Assembly: GCA_900317635.1 (NCBI GenBank)
Contig: ONHN01000007.1
Location: forward strand, 1 to 64,000
Direction: 5' to 3'
Source of the DNA: an uncultured Prevotellaceae bacterium
GTDB taxonomy: Bacteria > Bacteroidota > Bacteroidia > Bacteroidales > Bacteroidaceae
Length of the DNA: 64,000 nt
The number at the start of each line of letters is the position of its first letter. Position 1 is the first letter of the stretch. Below the pieces are notes generated by a model. It searched no databases, was not told the origin of the DNA, and was given only the letters and a program-made list of their open reading frames with translations. The translations under genes and the position numbers were made by a program. Below are positions 1 to 9,005 of the stretch, in pieces.

Positions 1-126
1 TATATAATCAAGGTCTAAGATTATATAATCAAGGTCTAAGATTATATAATCAAGGTCTAAGATTATATAATCAAGGTCTAAGATTATATAATCAAAGTCT
101 AAGATTATATAATCAAAGCCTTTGAT
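1..126. repeat. 21-bp tandem array, six copies, cut by the window edge
   Basis: Six head-to-tail copies of a 21-bp AT-rich unit (tatataatcaaggtctaaga plus t) begin at 1, 22, 43, 64, 85 and 106. The first four are identical; the fifth has one change and the sixth several, so the array decays towards the right. It probably continues to the left of the window. No coding role is visible. Confidence 0.95.
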
Positions 127-283
127 TATAGATTGCTGGCGCACCTCGGAGGTGTTTGTTGGCTCATCTCGCTACGTTCTCCGCCGCATCTCGCTGCGAT
201 TACTGGCGCACCTCGTTGGCGATTACTGGCGCATAGAGCGGTAGCTCGCCGCGCTTTTGCTTTCTACCATATTATAATATAAG
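127..283. other. Degenerate GC-rich intergenic repeats
   Basis: Loosely repeated pieces such as ttactggcgcacctcg and catctcgctgcg occur two or three times without a strict period. No gene, promoter or RNA is recognisable. The stretch separates the 21-bp array from the terminator of the minus-strand gene. Confidence 0.5.
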
Positions 284-314
284 GAGCCGCCCCGATGTTG
301 TGTCGGGGCGGCTC
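284..314 (-). terminator. Rho-independent terminator of the 344-3877 gene
   Basis: A perfect 12-bp GC-rich inverted repeat (gagccgccccga / tcggggcggctc) with a 7-nt loop lies 30 nt past the stop codon of the minus-strand gene. The minus-strand sequence after the stem is T- and A-rich. Confidence 0.8.
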
Positions 315-343
315 GCAGTAAGTATGCTTAGAAGTGTTGTGGC

Positions 344-3300
344 TTATTTAACCAGCACCTTCTTGCCGTTGATGATGTAGAGACCTTGTTGAGCCTTCTG
401 AACGCGGCGGCCAGTGAGGTCGTAGGTTGCGTTGCTGGTGGGCAGGGTAGCGTTCACGTTGGTGATACCTACGTTGTCCTTGATGTACTGGATAACGGGA
501 TCGTCAACGGGGATGCTCATGTCGCCAGCTTCGTTCACCTGAGGCAGGTCACCACATACGAAGTAACCCGTGTTGGCGGCGATAGCTTCGTTGTTGGAAG
601 TCTTCAGCACGTAGCCATTGTAGAGGAAGCCGAAGTTAGCGGCAACCTTCTCTGCACCGAGTACACCAACGAGACCGTTGACGGTGGCAGCTTCCGTTGC
701 ATATTCGATTTCTTCGAGGTCTTGAGCTACGGGATATACGTTGAAACCAGTTTCACCTTCTACAGCGAAGTAGATGAAGGGAACGCCAGCGGCGAGGTTC
801 TTCGTCGCCTTGAGTTCGAGGGTCTTGGCTTCGAGGTTGATGCCAAGAATGGTGTAGATGGTGCGGTCGCCGTCTTCGATAGCGAAGGGCAGCGTGCAAA
901 CGTGCGGGTGAACGTCAGCTTCTGTTTCGTCGAGGAACTGCGTCGTGGTCCAAGCGTTGTCCTCTTCGGGTTCGAATGCGAACGAGCTGTTGTCGTTAGC
1001 ACCGTGGCTCATCCACGTAACGAGACCACCCTGCGGATCGGTGTTGGCGTAAACGCCTTCGGCCTGACGGAGGTTGAAGTTACCAGCAACCTTAGCAAAT
1101 TCAAGCGTGATGGGCTTGGGCTCAGCACTCATATAGATGGGCTGCGACCAGATGTCGTTGCGCGTGGTGACACCCATGTACGTGCCCGTGAAGGCATTCT
1201 TGAAACTGAACGTGCCATCTTCGTTGGCAACAACCTGCCAGATGTAGTTCAGCTTAGAAGCCACGTTGGCATCGGTCTTGCTGCCATTCCAACGGATTTG
1301 GCTCTCGCCGCTGCCAGTAGCGCGGAGGTAGCTACCGTTTTGAGCTTCGGCAGAAGAGGTAGACTTAATGCGGTAGTATGCACCGTTAACGGGCTTGTTG
1401 AGCTTAGCGTTAAATGCTTCAACGGCATCGGCAACAGCCTTCTTACCGTCTTGCACTTGCTGAGCCGTCATTTGGTCGGAAATCGTAGCTTCAACAGTGT
1501 TCAGCGCTGCGTTTAGTGCAGCGGCAGCGCCCGTTTGGAAGTAACCAACGCCAGTACCTTCTTCGGCACCGTTAGCCAGTTCGCGAGCGTCGGCAATAGC
1601 ATCGCGCAGAGCGTCGGGATCGGGGATAGCGTTTTCGTAAGCTTCGATGGCGGCTTTCAGCTCGTCGATGGTAGCCTGCGTAGCAGCTTCGGCTGCCATT
1701 TCGCCCTTAGCCTTGTCGGTGGCTGCGAGCAGAGCGCTCACTACCTCGGCGGGGATGGTAGCGATGATGCCCTTCGAGTTGTTGAGCTCAGCCTTGAAGA
1801 CGGCTACTTCACCGAAGTTGAACCAACCCGTAGCACCGCCCATACGCTGTTCTACGTCCATGCGGATGTATTTGTACTTACCGCTGAGCACCTTGTTGTT
1901 GATACCAACAATGTTGTCCCACGTTACGAAGCCTTCTTCAGCTGAAGCATCTTCGTGTGTGCTGGAGATGTTGTAGTTGAAGTAAACAGAGCCTTCGTCT
2001 ACCCAGTTGTCGCTTGTCCATACTTCAGCACCTTCTTCGTTGGTATCTTTCGTTATGTTGTTAGTACCATAGAAGTGTACGAGGTAGGGAGCGTTGTTGT
2101 TCTGGTAGGTGTTGGTCCATTGCCATTCTTCGGGCGTATCATCTGTGGCAGGCTTCAGCCGAGATTGGCGCTTAGCCATCTTCACGCTGATAGCGTTAAT
2201 GTCTTCGCTGAGTTCAACCACGAGGTTGTGGAATTGACCGCCATCGAGTGGAGCAGCATTAGAACTCCATCTGGAGTGGAAGTATGTCATGAGGTCGCCG
2301 TCGTTGGCTGCTGTGAGCGGGCCTTCGGAGGGTTCGGGAGCGTTCGTCCAGAGGTTAGCTATAATGCCGTGGTTGGTGAAGTTATCATCGGCAGTTGCAT
2401 CCGTATCGAAGCCGAGCGTAGAAGCGTAGAGAGCTTCTGCATCGGGAACGAGGCTGGAGAGTTCAACGTTGCGACGTGCCTGATCAACTTGTTCCTGGAT
2501 AGCGTCAACGTCTTCTTGAGCAACGGGTTCGATAATCCATGCAGAAGCACCGGCATCGGTTGTCCAGTAAACGACGGTGTGATAGTTGCGGTCACCATGA
2601 AGAGCATTCGTTGGCGTCTGTTGGGGGACCATAAGGAACGAACCGCTGAAGTACGGGTTCACCGTGACGATATACGTCGTTTCGGCGGTGGCTGTCATAG
2701 GAATAGCATTCGAACGACTTGCCACGTAGCCTAAGAACTTGTTTTGGCCAAAGTTCTTGATGTAGTAGCCATTCTCAACTTCCGTGTTGGGAATGAACTG
2801 CCAGATGAACTTAGCGTCGTCAACGGTGAGTTCTTCAGGAATTTCGTAGTCGCCGGCAACCCATTCTGCGCGTGCAGAAGTGGCATAGGCATAGGCTCCT
2901 TCTGGATAGCTGGCATTGCCTTCAACGGGGCGGATGCGCATACGGTAGGTACCTTCCTTGAACTTGATGGTGTTTTCAACGCAAGCGTTGTAGGCAGCTT
3001 CGAGGCGATTAGCGCAGTCGGTGTATTCTTCTGCGGGCAGCGTGCTGTCGATGAGCATACCCTGAGCTTCGTTGAAAACTTCAACGAGGGCTTGGAAGTA
3101 CTGAGAGGGAACCTGACCGATTTGGTTGCCTTCCGTGAAGACAGTGGCGGGGGTGCCTTCAGCACCGAAGAGGTCTTTCAGCAAGAGGTCGAGGTACTCG
3201 AAGCCTTCTACTTTGGCCACTTCAAAGAGGTACCATGTGTTCGTGTCGGTCCAAGGTGCAATGAAGGGGGCACCTTGTCCCCAGTTGGCAGCAAAGTAGC

Positions 3301-3877
3301 GCCAGGGAGCGCCGTCTTCGCGACCAGCTTTCTGCGTCTCTTCCGAGGGGCTCCAGCCTTCGGAGGTGGCGCGTGTTACGTCCGTGAAGACGTAAGCCTC
3401 GGGCCAACCAGGCTGACTTCCCCAGTGCGTGTCGTCGTACGTGGCGATGACGCGGGGGTCGCAGTCAAGGGGAATGGTGTCTTCGTTGCGGAAGTACCAC
3501 TGTTCGGGGTGCTTCGCATAGAAGCGGAAGGCCTGTACCTTGCTGTCAACGTAGGTCGTAGCGCCGCTTTGGGAGAGATACTTACCCGTGGCTACGTGCT
3601 TAAGGTAGTAGGTGTCCTCGCCGTCAATGGGGTCGGCAAGCTCAAAAACGAAGAGTGCGTTGTCGCTCAGCGTCTGCGTCTTACCCGTGGGGATAAGGAA
3701 GGCAGCTTCGCCACCAGAGGAGGCCGTCTGAAGTACGACGATCTGACCCGGCGTGATGTCTGCCAACGGCTTCATTTCGTCGAAACCGACAGCCGTGTAG
3801 TAGTCGCGAGCCGAGGCACTCACAGCTCCTGCCAGCGTAATCACGGCAAGAGCGAGAAGAGTATAAAACTTCTTCAT
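344..3877 (-). CDS. Secreted multidomain surface protein with C-terminal sorting-type tag
   Basis: This 1,177-residue protein begins with a signal peptide (residues 1-23, ending SASA). The N-terminal third has repeated Y-L-[KR]-x-V-A-T-G-K-Y-like stretches resembling ricin-type or lectin beta-trefoil repeats. Residues ~500-710 resemble an F5/8-type C (discoidin) fold, and ~715-830 form an Ala/Glu-rich helical FIVAR-like segment. A second YRIKS...Y-L-R lectin-like stretch follows. The C-terminus ends TGRRVQKAQQGLYIINGKK followed by VLVK, the tag shared by four other proteins here and typical of secreted Bacteroidales proteins. It is paralogous in order and length to the next gene (4170-7697). 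Carbohydrate or host-glycan binding is inferred from fold resemblance only; no catalytic domain was recognised. Confidence 0.85.
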   Translation of the reverse strand: MKKFYTLLALAVITLAGAVSASARDYYTAVGFDEMKPLADITPGQIVVLQTASSGGEAAFLIPTGKTQTLSDNALFVFELADPIDGEDTYYLKHVATGKYLSQSGATTYVDSKVQAFRFYAKHPEQWYFRNEDTIPLDCDPRVIATYDDTHWGSQPGWPEAYVFTDVTRATSEGWSPSEETQKAGREDGAPWRYFAANWGQGAPFIAPWTDTNTWYLFEVAKVEGFEYLDLLLKDLFGAEGTPATVFTEGNQIGQVPSQYFQALVEVFNEAQGMLIDSTLPAEEYTDCANRLEAAYNACVENTIKFKEGTYRMRIRPVEGNASYPEGAYAYATSARAEWVAGDYEIPEELTVDDAKFIWQFIPNTEVENGYYIKNFGQNKFLGYVASRSNAIPMTATAETTYIVTVNPYFSGSFLMVPQQTPTNALHGDRNYHTVVYWTTDAGASAWIIEPVAQEDVDAIQEQVDQARRNVELSSLVPDAEALYASTLGFDTDATADDNFTNHGIIANLWTNAPEPSEGPLTAANDGDLMTYFHSRWSSNAAPLDGGQFHNLVVELSEDINAISVKMAKRQSRLKPATDDTPEEWQWTNTYQNNNAPYLVHFYGTNNITKDTNEEGAEVWTSDNWVDEGSVYFNYNISSTHEDASAEEGFVTWDNIVGINNKVLSGKYKYIRMDVEQRMGGATGWFNFGEVAVFKAELNNSKGIIATIPAEVVSALLAATDKAKGEMAAEAATQATIDELKAAIEAYENAIPDPDALRDAIADARELANGAEEGTGVGYFQTGAAAALNAALNTVEATISDQMTAQQVQDGKKAVADAVEAFNAKLNKPVNGAYYRIKSTSSAEAQNGSYLRATGSGESQIRWNGSKTDANVASKLNYIWQVVANEDGTFSFKNAFTGTYMGVTTRNDIWSQPIYMSAEPKPITLEFAKVAGNFNLRQAEGVYANTDPQGGLVTWMSHGANDNSSFAFEPEEDNAWTTTQFLDETEADVHPHVCTLPFAIEDGDRTIYTILGINLEAKTLELKATKNLAAGVPFIYFAVEGETGFNVYPVAQDLEEIEYATEAATVNGLVGVLGAEKVAANFGFLYNGYVLKTSNNEAIAANTGYFVCGDLPQVNEAGDMSIPVDDPVIQYIKDNVGITNVNATLPTSNATYDLTGRRVQKAQQGLYIINGKKVLVK

Positions 3878-4113
3878 ACTGTAAGGATTAGTTAAACATT
3901 TATTGAATTAAATAGAATTGTCTAAGGTCGCTTCAAGGTGCGCATGTGCACATTTGTGCCGCAAAGTTAAGTAGTTTTTTGCAAAGTGAAGAAAACTTTT
4001 TGCTATTTTTTTTGTTGTCAAGTGTTAATTGTGAGTTATTGCGCGCTTGCCGCGCCTTACATTTGCGTGGAACGTCGGAAATGAGGTCGCAGGCCGCAGA
4101 TTGTTTACGCAAA
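3878..4113. promoter_or_regulatory. Intergenic promoter region for the 344-3877 gene
   Basis: On the minus strand a TAACTTTG box (plus-strand 3962-3969) matches the Bacteroidota -7 element TAnnTTTG about 85 nt upstream of the start codon, with a TTTC-like element about 20 nt further upstream. Nothing else coding is seen between the two paralogous genes. Confidence 0.6.
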
Positions 4114-4144
4114 AGCCCGCAGGGGCAATGCGCTCCTGCGGGCT
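4114..4144 (-). terminator. Rho-independent terminator of the 4170-7697 gene
   Basis: A 10-bp perfect stem (agcccgcagg / cctgcgggct) is followed on the minus strand by TTTTG. It lies 26 nt after the stop codon of the upstream paralogue, so the two paralogues appear to be separate transcription units. Confidence 0.85.
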
Positions 4145-4169
4145 AAGGTTGGTAGGAAGTATGTTGATG

Positions 4170-7100
4170 TTACTTCACGAGGACTTTGCGACCATTGATG
4201 ATGTAGAGGCCAGCCTTCGCCGTTTGTACGCGGCGGCCCGAGAGGTCGTAGATGCGGTTGCTGCTCTGCGGGTTGGCCGTGATAGGAGCGGCGATGCCCG
4301 TTCCTACGAGGCCTTCCATCGGCATGGCCAGGTCGCCCGTTTCGGCGGTTTCGGTCACGTCGTCGAGGAATGCGCTGTTTGCGGGGATGGTGTCGCCAGC
4401 CTTAGCGATGAAGATCATGCCGTCGCGGAAGTAGCCTACGCCAGCTTCAGCCTTCACGGGGGCGAGCACGCCGTACATGCCATTCTGCGATGCTGTCTCG
4501 AACGTGTAGCTTACCTCTTCAAGGGTGCTGACGTTGTCAATGTAGAAGTTGACGCCCGTCACGCTGGTCGTGCGCTGCAGCACGAACGGCGTTGCTGCGG
4601 AGATGATGTCGCCAGCGTTGTACTTGCCCAGAACGAGTTCGTAGTTCTTGCTTTCGGCACCAAACTTCGGACGCGTTGTGGGAACAACTTCGCGATAGCC
4701 AAGCACCTTGTAGGCCGTGGCTTCGGCTTCTTCAGGAGCCTCGATAGCGTAGGGGAACGTCATGGGCACGAGATTGGCCGTTGCTACGTCAACGTAGTAA
4801 CCACCCGACCAGTCGGCTTCAACGAATTGGAATGCGCTGTTGTCGGCACCGTCGGCACTGCCCCACGTTACGAGGTTCTTCGAACCAGGTTCGGCATTGG
4901 CATAGACGCCTTCGGCTTGTACGATATTGAACAGACCGCCTAACTTGGCTGAGCGCAAGGTCATGGCTGTGGGCGTTTCTTCGCCTACGGCCATCTTGAT
5001 GGCCTGACGGTTTTCGGGCGTCGTGGCCATATACGTGCCCGTGGCTGCGTTGAGGAAGTTGTAGGAACCATCTTCGTTTACTTCAACTTTCCAGATGTAG
5101 TTCAGGCGACTGCTCAAGTTGGGATCTTCACCTCCTGCGGTGAAGCCGCCCCATTTCACACCGCTCGGGCCGTTGTCCTGAGCGTAGAGGTAGTTGTTGG
5201 CAGCAGAGCCAGCAGCTTCGGACGACGTGGCACTCTTGATGCGATAGAAAGCTCCGTCAACGGGCTTGATGAGCTTGGCGTTGAAGGCGTCGAGGGCGGC
5301 TTGCAGCGTGGCAATGGCTGCGTTCACCTCTGCCAGCGACATCACGTCTTTCACGTTGCCTTCTACGCTGGCAATGGCGTTTTCAAGTTCTTGCTTGGCA
5401 CCCGTCTGGAAGTAGCCCAGCGTGTTGCCTTCTTCGGCAGCGGCAGCTTGTGCACGAGCTTCGGCCAGGAGGTCCTTCACGCGTTGCGGGTCGGGATAGT
5501 TGGCCAGGAACTGGTCGTAGGCTGCTTGCATGTCGTCGATGGTGGCTTGCGTTGCCGTGCCAGCTTCCAGCGCGGCCTTAGCAGCTGTCAGCGTGTTCTC
5601 GAACGTGCTGCGAACCGTGGGATCAACCACCTCGATAAGGCTGTTGGCGCGGTCGTAGGTGCCCTTGTAGAAGCGAATTTCGCTGAGGTTGAAGTAGATG
5701 TGGTGGCCGCCGTTGGCCTTGCCGTTGCTGCGTGTGGCTTCTACGTCCATACGAACGTAGCGATATTTGCCGTTGAAGACGCAGGAGGCAATACCCGTGG
5801 CGTTGTTGTAGGTGAGCTCTTCGCCAGCCTCGTTGGTGACGATGGCCTGATAGGGGTAGTCGAAGCCTACGATGCCCTGGTCTATCCAGCGGCTGTAGTC
5901 GCCAGCATGCCAGCCCGTGGTGTCGTTGGTGGCATAGAAGTGGACGCGCGTGGGAGCACCAATGGCGTTCTGAACGCGGGCGGAATACTTCACGGAGAGG
6001 ATGTCGAGTGCTTCGCCCAGGTCAACCACGAGGTTGGGGTAGGTGGCCTCGGGGTGAACAAGCGTGCCGTGCCAGTCGGAGTGCCAGAACGTAAGCAGGC
6101 TACCGTCGCTCATGGCGGCGTAGTCGGTTCCTTCTTCCGAGTCGGGCGCGTTACTCCACATCTGTCCCGAAACAATTTGACCGTTCTCCTGAACGGCTTG
6201 CATATCCGTCACGAGGCCAGGCTTGCTTTCGTCGTAGTTGCTGTCCTTCGTGGCATCAGAGGCGTAGGTGAAGCCTTTGGCGTAGCTCACTTCGGCCTCG
6301 CTGATGAGGGCGGCCAGCTTCGCGTTGATCTTCTCTTGCTCAATCTCGTGCTCGATGCCTGCAATCTTGTCGGCAGGGATTTCGTTGAAGTACCAGGCGG
6401 AAGCGTCGGCTTCAATCGTCCAGTAAACGATAGCGTTGTAGTCGCCGGCAGCGTGCATGGCGGGGTAGATGGCGTCTTGCCCCGTGGCGTTTTCGCGGCT
6501 GGTGGAAACGACGCTGAACATACCAGGTTGCGTCGGGTGGATAGAGATGCGGATTTTCTCTTCCGGTCCTTCGGTTGTCGGGATGCGCTTGTTGTTGCCG
6601 CTCACGAAGCCCAGGTAGCGCTTCGTGTAGAAGTTTTGCAGATAGAAGGTGCCGTCGCCGTTATCTATAATATAATAGATGTAGCGAGCGTCTTTCGCCG
6701 TAGGCGTTTCGGGGCGTACCCAGCCGTCTGTCCAAGTCCAGACGGTTTGGTTGTTGTCGTTTTCGTAAACGGCATTGTCCTCAATGGGGGTACCTTGCGT
6801 TGATGCTGTGCGCCAGTTGCTGAAGTAGAAGTAGCCCGAACGCATGGGGTGGATGCCGTTGATGCAAGCGTCGTAGGCGCGTTGCAGGCGTTCCAGGGCG
6901 GCGCGGCAGGCGGCTTCGTCGTCGCTGATGCTGTTGACGAGTTCTTCAGCTTCGTCGTAGGCATCGTTCATTTCCTGCACAATGGCCTCGTCAATCTTAC
7001 CAGGGTCGGTACCAGGAATGAAGATGTTCAAACTTTCGCGGCCTTTCGGACAGAGCTCGGTGAAGATGTCAACGAGCGTGCCGTAAGCGTCCTTCTCTTG

Positions 7101-7697
7101 CACGCGGTAGATGCCCCACGTGTTGTTGTTGTAGGTTTGGTTCCACGTAGCGGCGGCGGCGTTGTAGGTCAGCATGTACAGGCCGTTGGCCGTGTTGGCC
7201 GTAAACTTGAAGCAGAAGTCTTCAAGTCCATACAGCTCGTCGGTCGTAAACGTGGTGTAGCTGTACTCCTCAAACTCGTACTTGCGGGCTGTATCAACGG
7301 CGGCCACATCCTGCCATTGGTAGGGATGCTCGCAAATGAACGAGGCAGCGCGAAGCTGCGAGTCGGTCAGACGCAGAACGCCTTCGCTGTAGACGGGGTT
7401 CTCAATGTACTTGCCCGTAGCAACGCTGCGAAGGAAGTATTGGCCGTTGGCACCACCAACGAACTCGAACACGCCGTATTCGTCAATGATGCTCGACATC
7501 TTCACTGCGTTCTTCGCATTGATGTTGAGGAAGGAGGGATCGGCCTGAGCGGCCTTCTGTAGGCAGACTTGAACGCCCGTCTCAATATTCTCGAGCGCCT
7601 GGTAGTCGTTGAAGCCTACTGCCTCGTAGCGCTTTTGCGCTTGCGCGCTTGCTGCCGTCAGCAGCAAGAGTGCGAACAGGAAGTAAATCTTCTTCAT
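4170..7697 (-). CDS. Secreted multidomain surface protein, paralogue of 344-3877
   Basis: This 1,175-residue protein has a signal peptide (1-20, ending SAQA) and the same domain order as its neighbour: N-terminal lectin-like repeats with V-A-T-G-K-Y, a discoidin-like region around 520-690, a helical FIVAR-like block around 700-820, a second lectin-like block starting AFYRIKS, and the tag SGRRVQTAKAGLYIINGRK plus VLVK. Near-identical length and order show tandem duplication, but the N-terminal sequences have diverged well apart. It has its own promoter (7727-7759) and terminator. Binding to glycans is an inference; no enzyme motif is visible. Confidence 0.85.
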   Translation of the reverse strand: MKKIYFLFALLLLTAASAQAQKRYEAVGFNDYQALENIETGVQVCLQKAAQADPSFLNINAKNAVKMSSIIDEYGVFEFVGGANGQYFLRSVATGKYIENPVYSEGVLRLTDSQLRAASFICEHPYQWQDVAAVDTARKYEFEEYSYTTFTTDELYGLEDFCFKFTANTANGLYMLTYNAAAATWNQTYNNNTWGIYRVQEKDAYGTLVDIFTELCPKGRESLNIFIPGTDPGKIDEAIVQEMNDAYDEAEELVNSISDDEAACRAALERLQRAYDACINGIHPMRSGYFYFSNWRTASTQGTPIEDNAVYENDNNQTVWTWTDGWVRPETPTAKDARYIYYIIDNGDGTFYLQNFYTKRYLGFVSGNNKRIPTTEGPEEKIRISIHPTQPGMFSVVSTSRENATGQDAIYPAMHAAGDYNAIVYWTIEADASAWYFNEIPADKIAGIEHEIEQEKINAKLAALISEAEVSYAKGFTYASDATKDSNYDESKPGLVTDMQAVQENGQIVSGQMWSNAPDSEEGTDYAAMSDGSLLTFWHSDWHGTLVHPEATYPNLVVDLGEALDILSVKYSARVQNAIGAPTRVHFYATNDTTGWHAGDYSRWIDQGIVGFDYPYQAIVTNEAGEELTYNNATGIASCVFNGKYRYVRMDVEATRSNGKANGGHHIYFNLSEIRFYKGTYDRANSLIEVVDPTVRSTFENTLTAAKAALEAGTATQATIDDMQAAYDQFLANYPDPQRVKDLLAEARAQAAAAEEGNTLGYFQTGAKQELENAIASVEGNVKDVMSLAEVNAAIATLQAALDAFNAKLIKPVDGAFYRIKSATSSEAAGSAANNYLYAQDNGPSGVKWGGFTAGGEDPNLSSRLNYIWKVEVNEDGSYNFLNAATGTYMATTPENRQAIKMAVGEETPTAMTLRSAKLGGLFNIVQAEGVYANAEPGSKNLVTWGSADGADNSAFQFVEADWSGGYYVDVATANLVPMTFPYAIEAPEEAEATAYKVLGYREVVPTTRPKFGAESKNYELVLGKYNAGDIISAATPFVLQRTTSVTGVNFYIDNVSTLEEVSYTFETASQNGMYGVLAPVKAEAGVGYFRDGMIFIAKAGDTIPANSAFLDDVTETAETGDLAMPMEGLVGTGIAAPITANPQSSNRIYDLSGRRVQTAKAGLYIINGRKVLVK

Positions 7698-7726
7698 GGT
7701 GAAACATTTTTGGGATTAACTTACGG

Positions 7727-7759
7727 CAAAAATACGCATTTTTTATTGTCCCACCAAAA
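7727..7759 (-). promoter_or_regulatory. Promoter of the 4170-7697 gene
   Basis: On the minus strand a TTTTGG element (plus 7754-7759) is followed after 19 nt by TATTTTTG (plus 7727-7734). This is an excellent match to the Bacteroidota housekeeping promoter, 30 nt upstream of the start codon. Confidence 0.8.
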
Positions 7760-7865
7760 TATCGGGGCGATTTTTTGTGAAATTCTTTTCCTGTATGCCT
7801 TTCGTCCAGAAAACCCTATCGTTCGTCCAAGAACCCGTAGAGTTGACCAAATTACGGCCATTGTA

Positions 7866-7897
7866 TTTTTTTCTTTCTGCGTCTTGATGTATCTTTG
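7866..7897 (+). promoter_or_regulatory. Promoter of the acidic protein gene
   Basis: TATCTTTG at 7890-7897 is a perfect TAnnTTTG box, with a T-run about 20 nt upstream serving as the -33 region. It lies 28 nt before the chosen ATG at 7925, which argues against the longer reading frame starting inside the promoter box. Confidence 0.75.
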
Positions 7898-7924
7898 CAC
7901 TCGGAAACCCAAAATTGTGGAGCT

Positions 7925-8548
7925 ATGAAGAAAAATGAATTATCAAGTATTGATGCCATCGAACAGCCGAAAAATGGTATGAGCGTTGGGCAGAAGGCTG
8001 CCGTAGCCAGTGGAGCTGGCATCACGCTGGGAACGGGCAGCGCGGTGGCTGCATCGCTTGCAGAAGGTGGCAGTTCACCAGCCAACAACGCCGATGAGGC
8101 CGAGGCCGACGGCGTGGTTGACGTGCAGGCTGCTGCCGATGCGAACCAAGAAAATATGGTAGAGCCAACGGCGAATGGCCACGTGCCAACAACACCCGCC
8201 ACCATGCCGGCCGCTACGGTTGTTGAGGCCGACGTGGATATCGTCCTGCCCGACGATGATGGCGGTGTGAGCGTCATAGGCAGCGTTGGCGATGATGTCC
8301 TTGTCGATGTAGATGCTTCGGGTGCTTACGTCGTAGAGGCTTCCGATGTCACTTTTATGGACGGCGGTGAGGCTGGCGAGGTTGTCGTTGATGACGTCAA
8401 CGTCGAAGACGTCGTGGCCGACCTAACCGCCGACAATGCTGACGCCAACGCCGATGCCGCCGATAGTTACAACACCCTTGACGAACCCGACAATGGTTAC
8501 GACGAACCCGATATGAGCATCGATTTGCCAACCGACGAACTCATGTAG
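7925..8548 (+). CDS. Extremely acidic protein of unknown function
   Basis: The product has 207 residues from the ATG at 7925; an upstream TTG in the same frame falls in the promoter and was rejected. The N-terminus has the only four lysines (last at residue 24) and a short hydrophobic Gly/Ala stretch (roughly residues 20-42, GQKAAVASGAGITLGTGSAV) that could be a membrane or glycine-zipper segment. The remaining ~183 residues contain no Lys or Arg at all and are rich in Asp, Val and Ala with repeated DDV, VDV and VVEA motifs. No family was recognised. It is monocistronic with its own promoter. Low-complexity acidic tails can bind cations or basic proteins, but no role can be assigned. Confidence 0.75.
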   Translation: MKKNELSSIDAIEQPKNGMSVGQKAAVASGAGITLGTGSAVAASLAEGGSSPANNADEAEADGVVDVQAAADANQENMVEPTANGHVPTTPATMPAATVVEADVDIVLPDDDGGVSVIGSVGDDVLVDVDASGAYVVEASDVTFMDGGEAGEVVVDDVNVEDVVADLTADNADANADAADSYNTLDEPDNGYDEPDMSIDLPTDELM

Positions 8549-8654
8549 GCTTTCGGCTGAAACAGCACCAGCCTTCCTTCATCATTTTGTTGGCTCTCGG
8601 CTGTCGCTGCCGCCGTTTCCTTGAAACAACTTGGCCTCGTGCAGGGCTTTTCCT

Positions 8655-8801
8655 GCGCGGTGCCAATTTTTTTTGCTAAGCCCTCAAACTTTTTTGTTAA
8701 GCTCTCAAGCTTTTTTTGTTAAGTCCTCAAACTTTTTTGTTAAGTCCCTAACTTTCCCGCTCCGCCTTTCAAGTTTTCTTCTCCGCCTTTCAAATTTTTT
8801 G
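8655..8801. repeat. 21-22 bp period intergenic array
   Basis: About six or seven degenerate units follow one another with a spacing of 21 or 22 bp: taag at 8677, 8698, 8720 and 8741, then two units starting ctccgcctttcaa at 8760 and 8781. Units carry cctcaaact followed by a T-run. The last units share the word CCGnCTTTCAAA with the reverse complement of the 22-bp array at 36489-36686. Confidence 0.8.
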
Positions 8802-8811
8802 ATAGAGCCAC

Positions 8812-8908
8812 GAAGTTATAAATCTCGGCGGGAAATATACATAACACGCCGAGATTATATATATTTCCCGCCGAGAAATGTACATTTCCCGCCGAGATTT
8901 ATAACTTC
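8812..8908. repeat. 97-bp palindrome with three copies of an inner core
   Basis: Arms 8812-8835 and 8885-8908 are perfect 24-bp inverted repeats. Pairing continues inward to 8842/8878 with a single mismatch, giving ~31-bp arms. The core tctcggcgggaaa occurs forward at 8823-8835 and inverted at 8864-8876 and 8885-8897, with a partial inverted copy at 8848-8856. The left arm can therefore pair with either of two right arms. It lies between an acidic-protein gene and tsaE. Confidence 0.9.
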
Positions 8909-9005
8909 TGCCTATCGTAGGAAAACTTCGGGGCTTGTAGCCGAAACTTACGGGCTTACACCTAAAACTTAGAGAGCCACAAATTTGCGTCTTACTTTTA
9001 TAGAA

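Noticed and set aside
1..126. Origin iteron array
   Set aside because: The 21-bp repeats resemble iterons in size, but no replication-initiator gene is in view and the array is cut by the window edge.
2744..3895. 383-codon plus-strand frame and its neighbours at 386-2734
   Set aside because: All are antisense shadows of the 344-3877 gene.
5301..6803. 500-codon plus-strand open frame
   Set aside because: It is antisense to the tagged paralogue at 4170-7697, whose signal peptide, domains and tag are clear. The translation is Val/Gly-rich shadow sequence.
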